DNA from: Candidatus Heimdallarchaeota archaeon
Lineage (GTDB): Archaea > Asgardarchaeota > Heimdallarchaeia > Heimdallarchaeales > Kariarchaeaceae
NCBI GenBank assembly: GCA_026702845.1
Contig: JADCLS010000001.1
Span: forward strand, 62,001 to 126,000
Direction of reading: 5' to 3'
Length of the DNA stretch: 64,000 nt
A program made the translations under genes and the position numbers. The notes beneath the pieces were generated by a model, which saw only the letters and a list, made by a program, of their open reading frames with translations, did no database searches and was not told the origin of the DNA. Positions 53,918 to 62,232 of the stretch are shown here, in pieces. Numbering within the stretch: the first letter of the stretch is position 1; every line of letters begins with the position of its first letter.

Positions 53918-54772
53918 TCATTTTCTTTTCCTAATGAGTATTGCTGAAATGAGTGCTATGGGAATAATATAGCTATCAAATGCTAATGCGGAGAGAGGAG
54001 TATCAAAATCATTTTCATCAATTTCCCATGTTATCATGTCCAAGGTTTGTTTATTCCAGATTATCACATCTAATGACCGCTTGTTGATCTCATAAATGCT
54101 TTTAGAATCAAATACTACTTCGTGATCATAAGCTAAAATCTGCGTTATCCAGGTAATATGAGTTGTATTGTAAAGGTAATAATTATCAAAACCACAGCTA
54201 TCCGCGGTGATAAATGATAGTACCTGTTCATCAGCAAAATTATCAAAATTACTCATAATCTCATAGGTCCATTCAGTGATAACAACACTATGGAGCTGCT
54301 TCTCATCTAGATCAAATCTATAAGCCAATACATTCCTACTCTCATGAGTTAGATTTGCCAAAATGATATATCCAGATTGTAATGCTTCGTTATAGAATGT
54401 TTTAGGTGTTTGATCAAAATAGTCATCCTCCCAATCGATATGAAAAGTTTGATTATGAATGATATTTCCAGCTTCTTTAATTATCCATGTATAGTTCGAA
54501 CCATCATTCAATAATTCTGTTGGAGATATATCAGTACTTGCAGAGATTACTCTTCCCTCTAAATTTGCTGAATTCTCGGTAATACTCATAGAGTTAGTAT
54601 CCAAAAGAACTTCTTTGCTTCCTATACCATAATTTTTCAACTCTGCGATGATGATACCATCAGTCTGTGATAATTCTATTTCTCCATAATGAACTCCCTC
54701 AAGTGGTAATGGATCACAAGCTGATACAAACATAATCTGAATTAGGATAATACTGATGACAAGGTATTTCAT
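53918..54772 (-). CDS. Exported membrane-anchored protein of unknown function
   Basis: 284 residues. The N-terminus MKYLVISIILIQIMFVSAC is a signal, with a Cys at residue 19 (SACDPL) that could be a lipoprotein-like site, although archaeal lipidation differs from bacterial. The body is beta-rich with several N-x-S/T sequons. The C-terminus is a hydrophobic helix (YIIPIALISAILI) followed by RKRK. It is therefore probably an extracellular domain tethered at the C-terminal end, like two others in the window. The family is not recognised. Confidence 0.7.
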   Translation of the reverse strand: MKYLVISIILIQIMFVSACDPLPLEGVHYGEIELSQTDGIIIAELKNYGIGSKEVLLDTNSMSITENSANLEGRVISASTDISPTELLNDGSNYTWIIKEAGNIIHNQTFHIDWEDDYFDQTPKTFYNEALQSGYIILANLTHESRNVLAYRFDLDEKQLHSVVITEWTYEIMSNFDNFADEQVLSFITADSCGFDNYYLYNTTHITWITQILAYDHEVVFDSKSIYEINKRSLDVIIWNKQTLDMITWEIDENDFDTPLSALAFDSYIIPIALISAILIRKRK

Positions 54773-54825
54773 AAGAATACAGTCCTTTACATCTTAATAA
54801 CTGTACTTGTGCCAAATAAGGCCAA

Positions 54826-56700
54826 TTAGGATTTCACTATAATAAAATCCATCTCCTCCAGTATTCGTGGTAGATGAATGATAAAATCTAGATCCTTATT
54901 TTTTTCCTCGTCAGACAGATCATCCCAGGGTATCAAACTAGGCATGATCTTTTTGGTATCATCTCTAACCTCTCCTTTCTGCCAGCCTTCAAGTAATTTT
55001 GCGACCATCCATCTATTATGCTCTGCAGTGCCCAAAAGCATCAATTGATCATTATCTGCATAGATCTGATCTACTTTGTGCGCTGAGGTGACTTCTCTTG
55101 ATAATCCTAATTTCAATGATCGCAACTTGATTGCTATATGATCTGCGAGGTATATATTTGCATCCTTCAAATAATTCGGGAGTCTATCCCATGGTTGCAT
55201 TGCAGGTGTCTCACCCTTTGTTTTGCCTGCAATTATCATTGACTCATAATATCGATTGTGCAGATGTTTTGCTATGCCATCAAGGGTTTCATGGACTACC
55301 AGATTTTTTCCACAAACTCGATTAAGCAAACCAAAGGGGATGATCCGTGGATGCTCTTGCTTTTCAATATCTAATGTATCAAAGAAATTTACCAGTCCTT
55401 TGATATTATAGAGATTGATGAAAATCGGAGTCAATATTCCATTTGATCTGTAGTAATCATAGAGCTTTAGACTGATTGAGAGGTTTGTGGTCTCCTCCTT
55501 TTCTGTGATCACAATCGCAGAGAGATCCTTAGGAATATGTTGTAAGAATTGATAATTTACTCTGTTCTCATGGAATAATTCCATCCCCTCAAGGTTGACT
55601 AAATCATGCAGAAAAGTATACTCTGAATTAATATAGTGTAATTTAGACTCAGCATCCGCACAGATAAGTAATATTGATAATTTGACCATTTTTGGAAAAT
55701 GATATTGCCTAATCATCTGCAGAATCAATTCCTCAGTCAAATCATTCCATCCAACAAGAACAATTTTAATATGATCATTGATCCAAGGTTCATCAGAATC
55801 CTTGCCTATCAAATGATAACGTTCAAATGGATACTCTAGTAGTAATAGCCGTGCAGAGTTACGATAAATATTGAAAAATTCTACTGAGTAGCTCTGCGAG
55901 ACACTAGACTCATAAAATGATCGAATTGTCATCAAATTGTTGTATAATTGAATATTTTTAATGTGAATCAATATTTTAACAATATACCCTTCTTTAGGAT
56001 CTGTTCCTATTATTTTTTTTGCTCGTGTGGCTACCTCTATATTGGTTTCATCATCGGCCAGAGTGGATATGATATATTTGGCATATTGAATCCTTAATTT
56101 GAGTAATAAGCTCTCATCGCTTGCATTACCATGAATAAATATACCACCACGATCCTTTAGAGTTAGGATATTTTCAGTGTCATCATGGATGTCTATGACA
56201 ACCACTGTGTATTTACCTTTGGTAAAATCATGAGCTAGCTGAAAACCCTTATCTCCAAGACCACAAATGATAACATGGTTTTTTGCGTATTGAAGTCTTA
56301 ACACTTGAAGTTGTTCTTCAAAAATTGAGATTAGAGTCTTGATGCCAGTATAAAATGCAATGACAGGTGCTAGAAACCTGGCAATATTAAGAAGTATGGG
56401 TACAGGTCCCTCCAGTGATGCCTCAATAAGGAATAAACGTAGTAATTCATAGATGATATCAGCGGAATCTGCCTGAATATTCTGAATTTTGAAGTATTCT
56501 CTATACCCGGTGAACCCTAATACAAATGTCAACAGAAGTAGAATAGAAATAGATTGTAGTTCCATTGAATTTACTGGTTTAAACAGGAAATTGAATAATC
56601 TACTCATTAAGGGCCGTTTATATTCTGGTTCGTCGAACTCAAAATTATCTACCCATGTTTCTTTCAGCTTCATAGAATTATAATCAAGATTAGTCTCCAT
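54826..56700 (-). CDS. Membrane protein with TrkA-N (RCK) domain and C-terminal RyR domain
   Basis: 624 residues. Two N-terminal helices are visible (around 48-66 and 100-125). A Rossmann RCK domain follows (HVIICGLGDKGFQLAHDF, then VVVIDIH and an acidic ribose-binding site), with a second RCK-like unit near 320-450. The last 80 residues match the RyR domain: TAEHNRWMVAKLLEGWQKG ... LIPWDDLSDEEKNKD. RCK domains bind NAD(H) or ions and gate K+ channels, and RyR repeats occur in ryanodine receptors and in bacterial transport proteins. No TVGYG selectivity filter is present, so a CASTOR-like or regulatory role is possible. Confidence 0.82.
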   Translation of the reverse strand: METNLDYNSMKLKETWVDNFEFDEPEYKRPLMSRLFNFLFKPVNSMELQSISILLLLTFVLGFTGYREYFKIQNIQADSADIIYELLRLFLIEASLEGPVPILLNIARFLAPVIAFYTGIKTLISIFEEQLQVLRLQYAKNHVIICGLGDKGFQLAHDFTKGKYTVVVIDIHDDTENILTLKDRGGIFIHGNASDESLLLKLRIQYAKYIISTLADDETNIEVATRAKKIIGTDPKEGYIVKILIHIKNIQLYNNLMTIRSFYESSVSQSYSVEFFNIYRNSARLLLLEYPFERYHLIGKDSDEPWINDHIKIVLVGWNDLTEELILQMIRQYHFPKMVKLSILLICADAESKLHYINSEYTFLHDLVNLEGMELFHENRVNYQFLQHIPKDLSAIVITEKEETTNLSISLKLYDYYRSNGILTPIFINLYNIKGLVNFFDTLDIEKQEHPRIIPFGLLNRVCGKNLVVHETLDGIAKHLHNRYYESMIIAGKTKGETPAMQPWDRLPNYLKDANIYLADHIAIKLRSLKLGLSREVTSAHKVDQIYADNDQLMLLGTAEHNRWMVAKLLEGWQKGEVRDDTKKIMPSLIPWDDLSDEEKNKDLDFIIHLPRILEEMDFIIVKS

Positions 56701-56784
56701 ATTCTTAAGTTATATCTGATTATTATCTAAAAAAGCAATACGAATGGAAAATCTTCATATTATTTGGTAAAGATGTGTATTTGA

Positions 56785-58191
56785 ATGGATATTCTAGATA
56801 TTGATGAGCTAAAGGAACAAGGGATGTACAATGAAGCTCTCCAAGCAATTGATTCTTTTCAAACCATCTCAACAATCCAGATCATGCAACTAGATATTAT
56901 TAAGGCAGATATTCTACTCTTCAAGGGTCAATTTGAAGTTGCGGAGGAGTTGATCAAAGGAGTGGTTGAATATCATGATTCATTGAGTAATGTAGAGTAT
57001 CTAACCAATAAAATGGCAGGAACTATACTTCTGGCAGGATTGAATCGACGAATGGGAAAGATAAATGAAGGGCTTATGGTGATCGAAACATTTGAATTAG
57101 AACATGAATCTTTCTTGACAGATGAAATGGATGATAAATGGATTGTTAAATGGAAGGCAAGGTTCTATCATGAGAAGGGTAATCTCTATCTAGAACAAGG
57201 GAATCTTGATAAATCAGAGCAATCATATATGTCTTCTATTGCTCCCAGGGAGAAGATAAATGAACAGAAAGGTTTGGCTAGTGTGTATACTAAATTGGCC
57301 CAGATTCAAAAATTGAAAGGAAATTATCCTTCAAGTCTAGAACTTTTGGAAAAAAGCTTGATATATGATAGGGCATTGGGTAATGAGCAATCTATTGCCA
57401 TAACATTGGGTCATATCGGATTAATCCAGTTCTATTCCAATGAATTTGAGAAAGCCTTTGAGAATCTTGAACGATCATTTCTTAAATTGAAAGAAAGGCA
57501 TAATGACTATCTCACAATACAAGCTGCATATAATGTGTTCTCAGCATTAATACAGGAAAAACGGGATCTAGCTAAAAATTATTCAAATATTATTGAGGAA
57601 ATCGCAAATAAAAAAGAAAATCAAGATAATAGACATATTCAAATTATCAACAAATTGAGCCAAGCACGACTACTTAAAACCAGTATTCGAGGTAAGGACA
57701 AATACAAATCTCAGGATATATACAATGAGATCGTTCAAACCTCAGATATCAGATACAAATTCAAGGTGGAGGCAATGATTCAGTTGATTGATCTATTACT
57801 TGAAGAGTTGGAGACCTATAATGAACAGGAAGTATTATTAGAGGTTATTCAGTATATCTATGAGATCGAAAGACTAGCTGAGATAAATAAATCCAATGTG
57901 TTGTTAATTGAATCGCTTATCATTGAGGCTCGATTCCAGCTCGTGAAGAATGATGTGGAGGCATGCAATAAAATATATGATAAAGCATTATTAATTGCTG
58001 AGAGTTATGGTCTCACCCATATGGTTGATAAAATTGATAGTGAAAAAACACAATTTGAAGAAGAGCTTGCAAATTGGTCTAAACGAGTAAATAAAGGCGA
58101 GAAGGTACTAGCTCTGAACAGGAAGAGGGAATTCAATAAGTATCTAAGTCTAGCTAAATCCTTTATTGATTCTATGGATCTTGGCTCATAG
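56785..58191 (+). CDS. TPR-repeat protein
   Basis: 468 residues of helix pairs. Repeats such as GNLYLEQGNLDKSEQSYMSS, AQIQKLKGNYPSSLELLEKS and GHIGLIQFYSNEFEKAFENLE match the TPR consensus (small residue at 8, Gly/Ala at 20, Pro-like break at 32). No enzymatic or membrane domain is seen. It ends with a Lys/Arg-rich helix. TPR proteins scaffold complexes, and many Asgard genomes have large families. A second TPR gene occurs at the right end of the window, and their C-terminal segments are similar. Confidence 0.85.
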   Translation: MDILDIDELKEQGMYNEALQAIDSFQTISTIQIMQLDIIKADILLFKGQFEVAEELIKGVVEYHDSLSNVEYLTNKMAGTILLAGLNRRMGKINEGLMVIETFELEHESFLTDEMDDKWIVKWKARFYHEKGNLYLEQGNLDKSEQSYMSSIAPREKINEQKGLASVYTKLAQIQKLKGNYPSSLELLEKSLIYDRALGNEQSIAITLGHIGLIQFYSNEFEKAFENLERSFLKLKERHNDYLTIQAAYNVFSALIQEKRDLAKNYSNIIEEIANKKENQDNRHIQIINKLSQARLLKTSIRGKDKYKSQDIYNEIVQTSDIRYKFKVEAMIQLIDLLLEELETYNEQEVLLEVIQYIYEIERLAEINKSNVLLIESLIIEARFQLVKNDVEACNKIYDKALLIAESYGLTHMVDKIDSEKTQFEEELANWSKRVNKGEKVLALNRKREFNKYLSLAKSFIDSMDLGS

Positions 58192-58821
58192 AGCTAAAAT
58201 GGTCTCTTTTACTAATAAATGTAAGTCGTTAGTTAAGGAGATCCAATCTATTTGTACATCTGGAAATATCGAGTCATCTGCATCTCTGAACCCGTTGATT
58301 CCAAATATGTAACCTTCTTTCTCTCTAAATGGGATTACTTTCATTTGAAATGCCGTAAACACATAATTTAGTGGGTCTATAATGAATTTCTGATAATTAA
58401 TAAATGAACGCTCATCACCCCCACCGTGTGCTAGTAACGAGATAGATTTACCTTGCAGTATCCATGGTTCACTATTATCACGTAACCAGGTGGTGTAATA
58501 GATCTGATTGAGTTTTTCTAATAGAATTGTTAATTTAGAGGGAATGATCATATAATGTGGTATAACTAGGAAAATATGATTGGCCTGAGCTAGTTTATTC
58601 AACAACTGGTTAAATGCTCTATCCTTGCTACATCTCCCAGAAATGCAATCCCCACAAAAGTCACAGATTTGTAATTCATGGTCAAGTAGAGAGAATACCT
58701 CAGATGTATAATCAGGATGCTTTTCCTTGATAATTTTATCTAGTGTTTGACAAACCATTATCGATGTTCCAATCTCTCTTTTATTGAGCACTTGTGCTGC
58801 AGAAATACAGAGAATTTTCAT
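58186..58821 (-). CDS. Iron-sulfur flavoprotein-like NAD(P)H-dependent reductase
   Basis: A 211-residue flavodoxin-like fold. The first strand and phosphate loop (LCISAAQVLNKREIGTSIMV) bind FMN. A compact cluster motif CDFCGDCISGRC (C-x2-C-x2-C-x4-C) fits the 4Fe-4S site of archaeal iron-sulfur flavoproteins (Isf), which reduce O2, H2O2 or other acceptors in anaerobes. A second FMN contact is near SLLAHGGGDE. Its stop overlaps the TPR gene's stop region by 6 bases (convergent). Physiological donor unknown. Confidence 0.82.
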   Translation of the reverse strand: MKILCISAAQVLNKREIGTSIMVCQTLDKIIKEKHPDYTSEVFSLLDHELQICDFCGDCISGRCSKDRAFNQLLNKLAQANHIFLVIPHYMIIPSKLTILLEKLNQIYYTTWLRDNSEPWILQGKSISLLAHGGGDERSFINYQKFIIDPLNYVFTAFQMKVIPFREKEGYIFGINGFRDADDSIFPDVQIDWISLTNDLHLLVKETILAL

Positions 58822-58865
58822 ATTATTTGTATTTTAATGGGGCCTTTTAAATTATCAGCTTATCC

Positions 58866-59294
58866 TTATTTTTCCAAGCGAGAAATGAGAAGCTCAATTG
58901 TTTGTTTTTGCCGGTCAAATGAGAATAATTGTTTTGCTTGCTCAAGAGAGACCCAACGTAGTTCCTTATGCTCCTGGCTTTTAGAAATATTCCCTTGAAA
59001 ATTGCAGATATAGCTAAGCAAAAGCATCATATTATCTTTCCTAACAAAGGTATAAGCGTCAATCAGTTTAGAACCCGTTAATTCCACATTTAATTCCTCT
59101 TTGAGCTCCCGTTGAAGAGCATTCTCCAGTGTTTCTCCCTTTTCAACTCTCCCCGCAGGTATCTCCCACAAATTTGCTCCAAATTCTTTATCTTCAGATC
59201 GTTTACCTAGTAAGATGAGATCATCCCTAAGGATTATCATTGCAACTCCAATGGTGGCTTGTAGATACATACTCCTAAGGAGACGTCCATCCAT
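58866..59294 (-). CDS. Nudix hydrolase
   Basis: 142 residues. The Nudix box reads GRVEKGETLENALQRELKEE, followed by LNV (GX5EX7REUXEEXGU, with Leu in the place of the final Gly). It is preceded by VAMIILRDDLILLGKRS and LWEIPAGR strands and followed by a C-terminal strand-helix. It hydrolyses nucleoside diphosphate derivatives such as ADP-ribose or oxidised NTPs; AIPAGR with an ELKEEL box is common in ADP-ribose pyrophosphatases. It is transcribed just upstream of the iron-sulfur flavoprotein gene, 44 bases apart. Confidence 0.85.
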   Translation of the reverse strand: MDGRLLRSMYLQATIGVAMIILRDDLILLGKRSEDKEFGANLWEIPAGRVEKGETLENALQRELKEELNVELTGSKLIDAYTFVRKDNMMLLLSYICNFQGNISKSQEHKELRWVSLEQAKQLFSFDRQKQTIELLISRLEK

Positions 59295-59363
59295 AAAATA
59301 CTGGTGTTCCTATCAGTCTGATATTCTCAATACATTAATATAATATTCTAATCAATCGAAATC

Positions 59364-60152
59364 ATGGAAAATAATTCACGATTTCTGTATCCATTTCTAA
59401 CCGGATCAGGAGCATTACTAGCTATCACGATATCCAAAATAGTTGAGTTAACTTCAGGTAGTAAAGAACACCCCATTGCCTGGGTTGGCAGTGCTTTTGT
59501 TCTCCTAACTGTGATTATCATCAAGTATTATTCTATAGATGAACAAAAATTCATTCTAGTGATAAAGGAGAGTAATCCCACAGAGTACCAACTACAACCA
59601 ACTAGATTTCTCAATGGTATGATCCTAGCTATGTTGATCGGTCTCATTGCAACTATAACCATTCAAAGTAATTTTATCTTGGGTATGTTAGTATATTTGA
59701 TGATGCAAGTAGCCTTGATTTATGCATTTTCTGGTATTCTTGTCATTAATCCAATTAAGGTACTCAGACATCCTGCATTGAAAAAAATCGCATTGATTTC
59801 TATGGTTTTTTGGGTTATCACAGTGATATTGGTGTTCACTCTCTTTGTCTATGGTGATTCTAGTTCTCTCATAGTCGTACCTTATGTATTCTTTCTCGGT
59901 ATGATGGCTCATTTCACGTGGTATGGTTTAAGTTATAATAGAACTAGAGCATTTACCTATTTGACAATTATTGCATCTGCAGTATTTGTATTCTCAGATT
60001 CACTGATAGGTAATGCAGTATTCTCTAATAATCCCTTGGATGATTGGATCTTCTATTTAATTGATCTAACATATATACTCAACATCTATCTGATGTCTCA
60101 ATCTATACTTTATCTCCGGGATAATAATGGCAGAAATCTATTTAGAGATTGA
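59364..60152 (+). CDS. Integral membrane protein of unknown function
   Basis: 262 residues with about eight membrane helices (SGALLAITISKIVEL, IAWVGSAFVLLTVIIIK, GMILAMLIGLIATITI and so on) and short polar loops. There is no transporter signature, signalling domain or metal site. It shares a strand and 35-base spacing with the alpha/beta hydrolase gene downstream, so it may be co-transcribed with it. Confidence 0.65.
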   Translation: MENNSRFLYPFLTGSGALLAITISKIVELTSGSKEHPIAWVGSAFVLLTVIIIKYYSIDEQKFILVIKESNPTEYQLQPTRFLNGMILAMLIGLIATITIQSNFILGMLVYLMMQVALIYAFSGILVINPIKVLRHPALKKIALISMVFWVITVILVFTLFVYGDSSSLIVVPYVFFLGMMAHFTWYGLSYNRTRAFTYLTIIASAVFVFSDSLIGNAVFSNNPLDDWIFYLIDLTYILNIYLMSQSILYLRDNNGRNLFRD

Positions 60153-60187
60153 GAATATTATTAACTTAAATGAGGATATGATATGAG

Positions 60188-60961
60188 ATGTCATTGCTAG
60201 ATCATAAAAATTTCACCCAGTATATCTTTTATCCTAGGAAAATCAGAAAACCATCCAAACTTCCTATTGGCTGTGAAATTCTAGATATTGTCATCGATGA
60301 GGTTACTCTTGGAGGATTATTCTTTTCTGTGGATAAACAGGCACCAACTTTACTTTTTTTCCATGGAAATGCTGAGATCGTGACAGATTATCTCAGCTTT
60401 TATAAGTTGTATACTTCTCTTGATGTAAATTTCCTTGTAGTTGATTTCCGGGGGTATGGATTCAGTACTTCTTCACCTCTGTATAGCAAGTTGATAGCTG
60501 ATTCATTGCCAACATATGAATTTGTTCGAGAGTATCTGATTTCACATGGATACAATTCTAACATATTTGTGATGGGCCGATCATTGGGTAGTGTCTGTGC
60601 TTCTGAGATTGGGTCTCATCATCCAGAGGGTTTAAGAGGTATCATCTTTGAGAGTGGTTTTGCCAGCCTGAGCAATCTTATTACACAAATTTTTGAGATC
60701 CAATTGGAGGAAGAAACCATACCATTACTAGATCCTATTTCCAATGAGATACGTCAGCAGAAAATTCAAGTTCCCAGTTTAATTATTCATGGACGCCATG
60801 ATGAGCTGATCCCTGTCAAAGAGGCAAGATTCATCTTCTCTTTGCTTCAGGTTGAGGATAAACAACTAGTCATAATTGATGGAGCTGGACATAATGATAT
60901 CATGTTATTCAAGGAGAAATATTTTGGTCCGTTGAAGAGCTTTATCGATAGATTAAGATGA
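60188..60961 (+). CDS. Alpha/beta hydrolase, ABHD13/17-like
   Basis: 257 residues. Motifs are LLFFHGNAEIV (oxyanion HG loop), LVVDFRGYGFS, nucleophile elbow FVMGRSLGSVCA (Ser), acid in IIHGRHDELIP and catalytic His in DGAGHND. No lipase lid or signal peptide is seen. The HGNAE sequence and DFRGYG are hallmarks of the ABHD13/ABHD17 subfamily, known in eukaryotes for membrane-associated depalmitoylation, but archaeal activity is unknown. The start ATG lies 35 bases after the membrane-protein stop. Confidence 0.85.
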   Translation: MSLLDHKNFTQYIFYPRKIRKPSKLPIGCEILDIVIDEVTLGGLFFSVDKQAPTLLFFHGNAEIVTDYLSFYKLYTSLDVNFLVVDFRGYGFSTSSPLYSKLIADSLPTYEFVREYLISHGYNSNIFVMGRSLGSVCASEIGSHHPEGLRGIIFESGFASLSNLITQIFEIQLEEETIPLLDPISNEIRQQKIQVPSLIIHGRHDELIPVKEARFIFSLLQVEDKQLVIIDGAGHNDIMLFKEKYFGPLKSFIDRLR

Positions 60962-61037
60962 GTATTTCTGTGATTTGTTATCTTTCTTAATCATGTGTAT
61001 ACAAAAGCCTAATACAAATCAGAGACACTATCCCGCT

Positions 61038-62126
61038 ATGAGTGAAAGAAAAAGTATTATGGATGCCTGTGAATGGTTTTTCACACATCACGGATCAAAA
61101 ACCATGAAGACTCAACTCACCGAGTTAGTTGTATATCTAGGTGATGAGAAGGAGGATATTTATGGTAATGGAATGTATCTACAACAATTTGAACAACAGC
61201 TGGCAGAGCTATTTGGAAAAGATTCAGCATTATTCTTCATCTCTGGTACTATGGCACAGCAAATAGCCCTTAGGATTCACTGTGAACATCGTGGTAATTT
61301 CAAAGTCGCCTTCCATCCTGAGTGTCATCTATCCATGGCTGAATTCATGGGTTATGAGGAATTACATGGTATCAAGAGAGTACAGTTTGGTGCACCTGAA
61401 CGATTATATGACCGCTTAGTGACACTTCAAGACTTCAAGGGAATCAAAGAAGAGATCGCTGCCATTGTCATTGAGCTTCCCCAAAGACATCTTGCACAAC
61501 TTCACACTTGGGATGAACTGGTATCAATATCTGAATGGGCTAGAGAAAAGAATATTGCCTTACATCTTGATGGTGCTAGAATCTGGGAATGCATGCATTT
61601 CTATGGCAAATCTTTGGCTGAGATTGCGAATTTATTTGATACTGTATATATTTCATTCTACAAAGGTCTTAATAATATGACAGGAGCAGCATTACTTGGA
61701 CCCAAAGTATTCTCCGAAGAGGCTAAAGTATGGCAGCGTAGACATGGTGGTAATCTAAAGACACAATTTCCCTATGTAGTTTCTGCTAAGAAATCGATTG
61801 AGGAGAATTTGCCCAAAATCAATGGTTATGTGGAGTATACTATACAGATCGCAGATATTTTACATAAGATGGAGCATTTCATTGTTACTCCCTACCCCGT
61901 GCAAACCAATATGTTCAATCTCATACTGAAAGGTTCTTCCATGGAGGTAAACAAGGTAATACTTGAATTTGCCAAGGAACACAAGCAATGGTTATTTATG
62001 GTGGGTGATTCATTCATGACTGGTTATTGTCAGACAGAGATAACTATTGGAGATAACGCTATGAAGAAATCAATTGAGGATATTCAATCAATTTTCGATC
62101 AGTTTCATAGAATGTTATATCCTTAA
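61038..62126 (+). CDS. PLP-dependent lyase, threonine aldolase/beta-eliminating lyase type
   Basis: 362 residues from ATG 61038; in-frame starts at 60975 or 60993 would add a nonhomologous tail. The fold type I PLP enzyme shows a phosphate-anchoring SGTMAQQIAL segment, Asp-Arg in LHLDGARIWE and the Schiff-base Lys in YISFYKGLNN. YGNGMYLQQFEQQLAELFG near the start resembles low-specificity L-threonine aldolases. It would cleave threonine or allo-threonine to glycine and acetaldehyde, or a related beta-hydroxy amino acid. It follows the hydrolase in the same orientation. Confidence 0.86.
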   Translation: MSERKSIMDACEWFFTHHGSKTMKTQLTELVVYLGDEKEDIYGNGMYLQQFEQQLAELFGKDSALFFISGTMAQQIALRIHCEHRGNFKVAFHPECHLSMAEFMGYEELHGIKRVQFGAPERLYDRLVTLQDFKGIKEEIAAIVIELPQRHLAQLHTWDELVSISEWAREKNIALHLDGARIWECMHFYGKSLAEIANLFDTVYISFYKGLNNMTGAALLGPKVFSEEAKVWQRRHGGNLKTQFPYVVSAKKSIEENLPKINGYVEYTIQIADILHKMEHFIVTPYPVQTNMFNLILKGSSMEVNKVILEFAKEHKQWLFMVGDSFMTGYCQTEITIGDNAMKKSIEDIQSIFDQFHRMLYP

Positions 62127-62232
62127 TACCTTAAGTTTATTTCATACAAATCATTAGATATTAATTGGGGATTATTCCAAACATGACTAATTGTATTTAA
62201 AAAATACGCCTAGATAATTTTTATAGATACAT

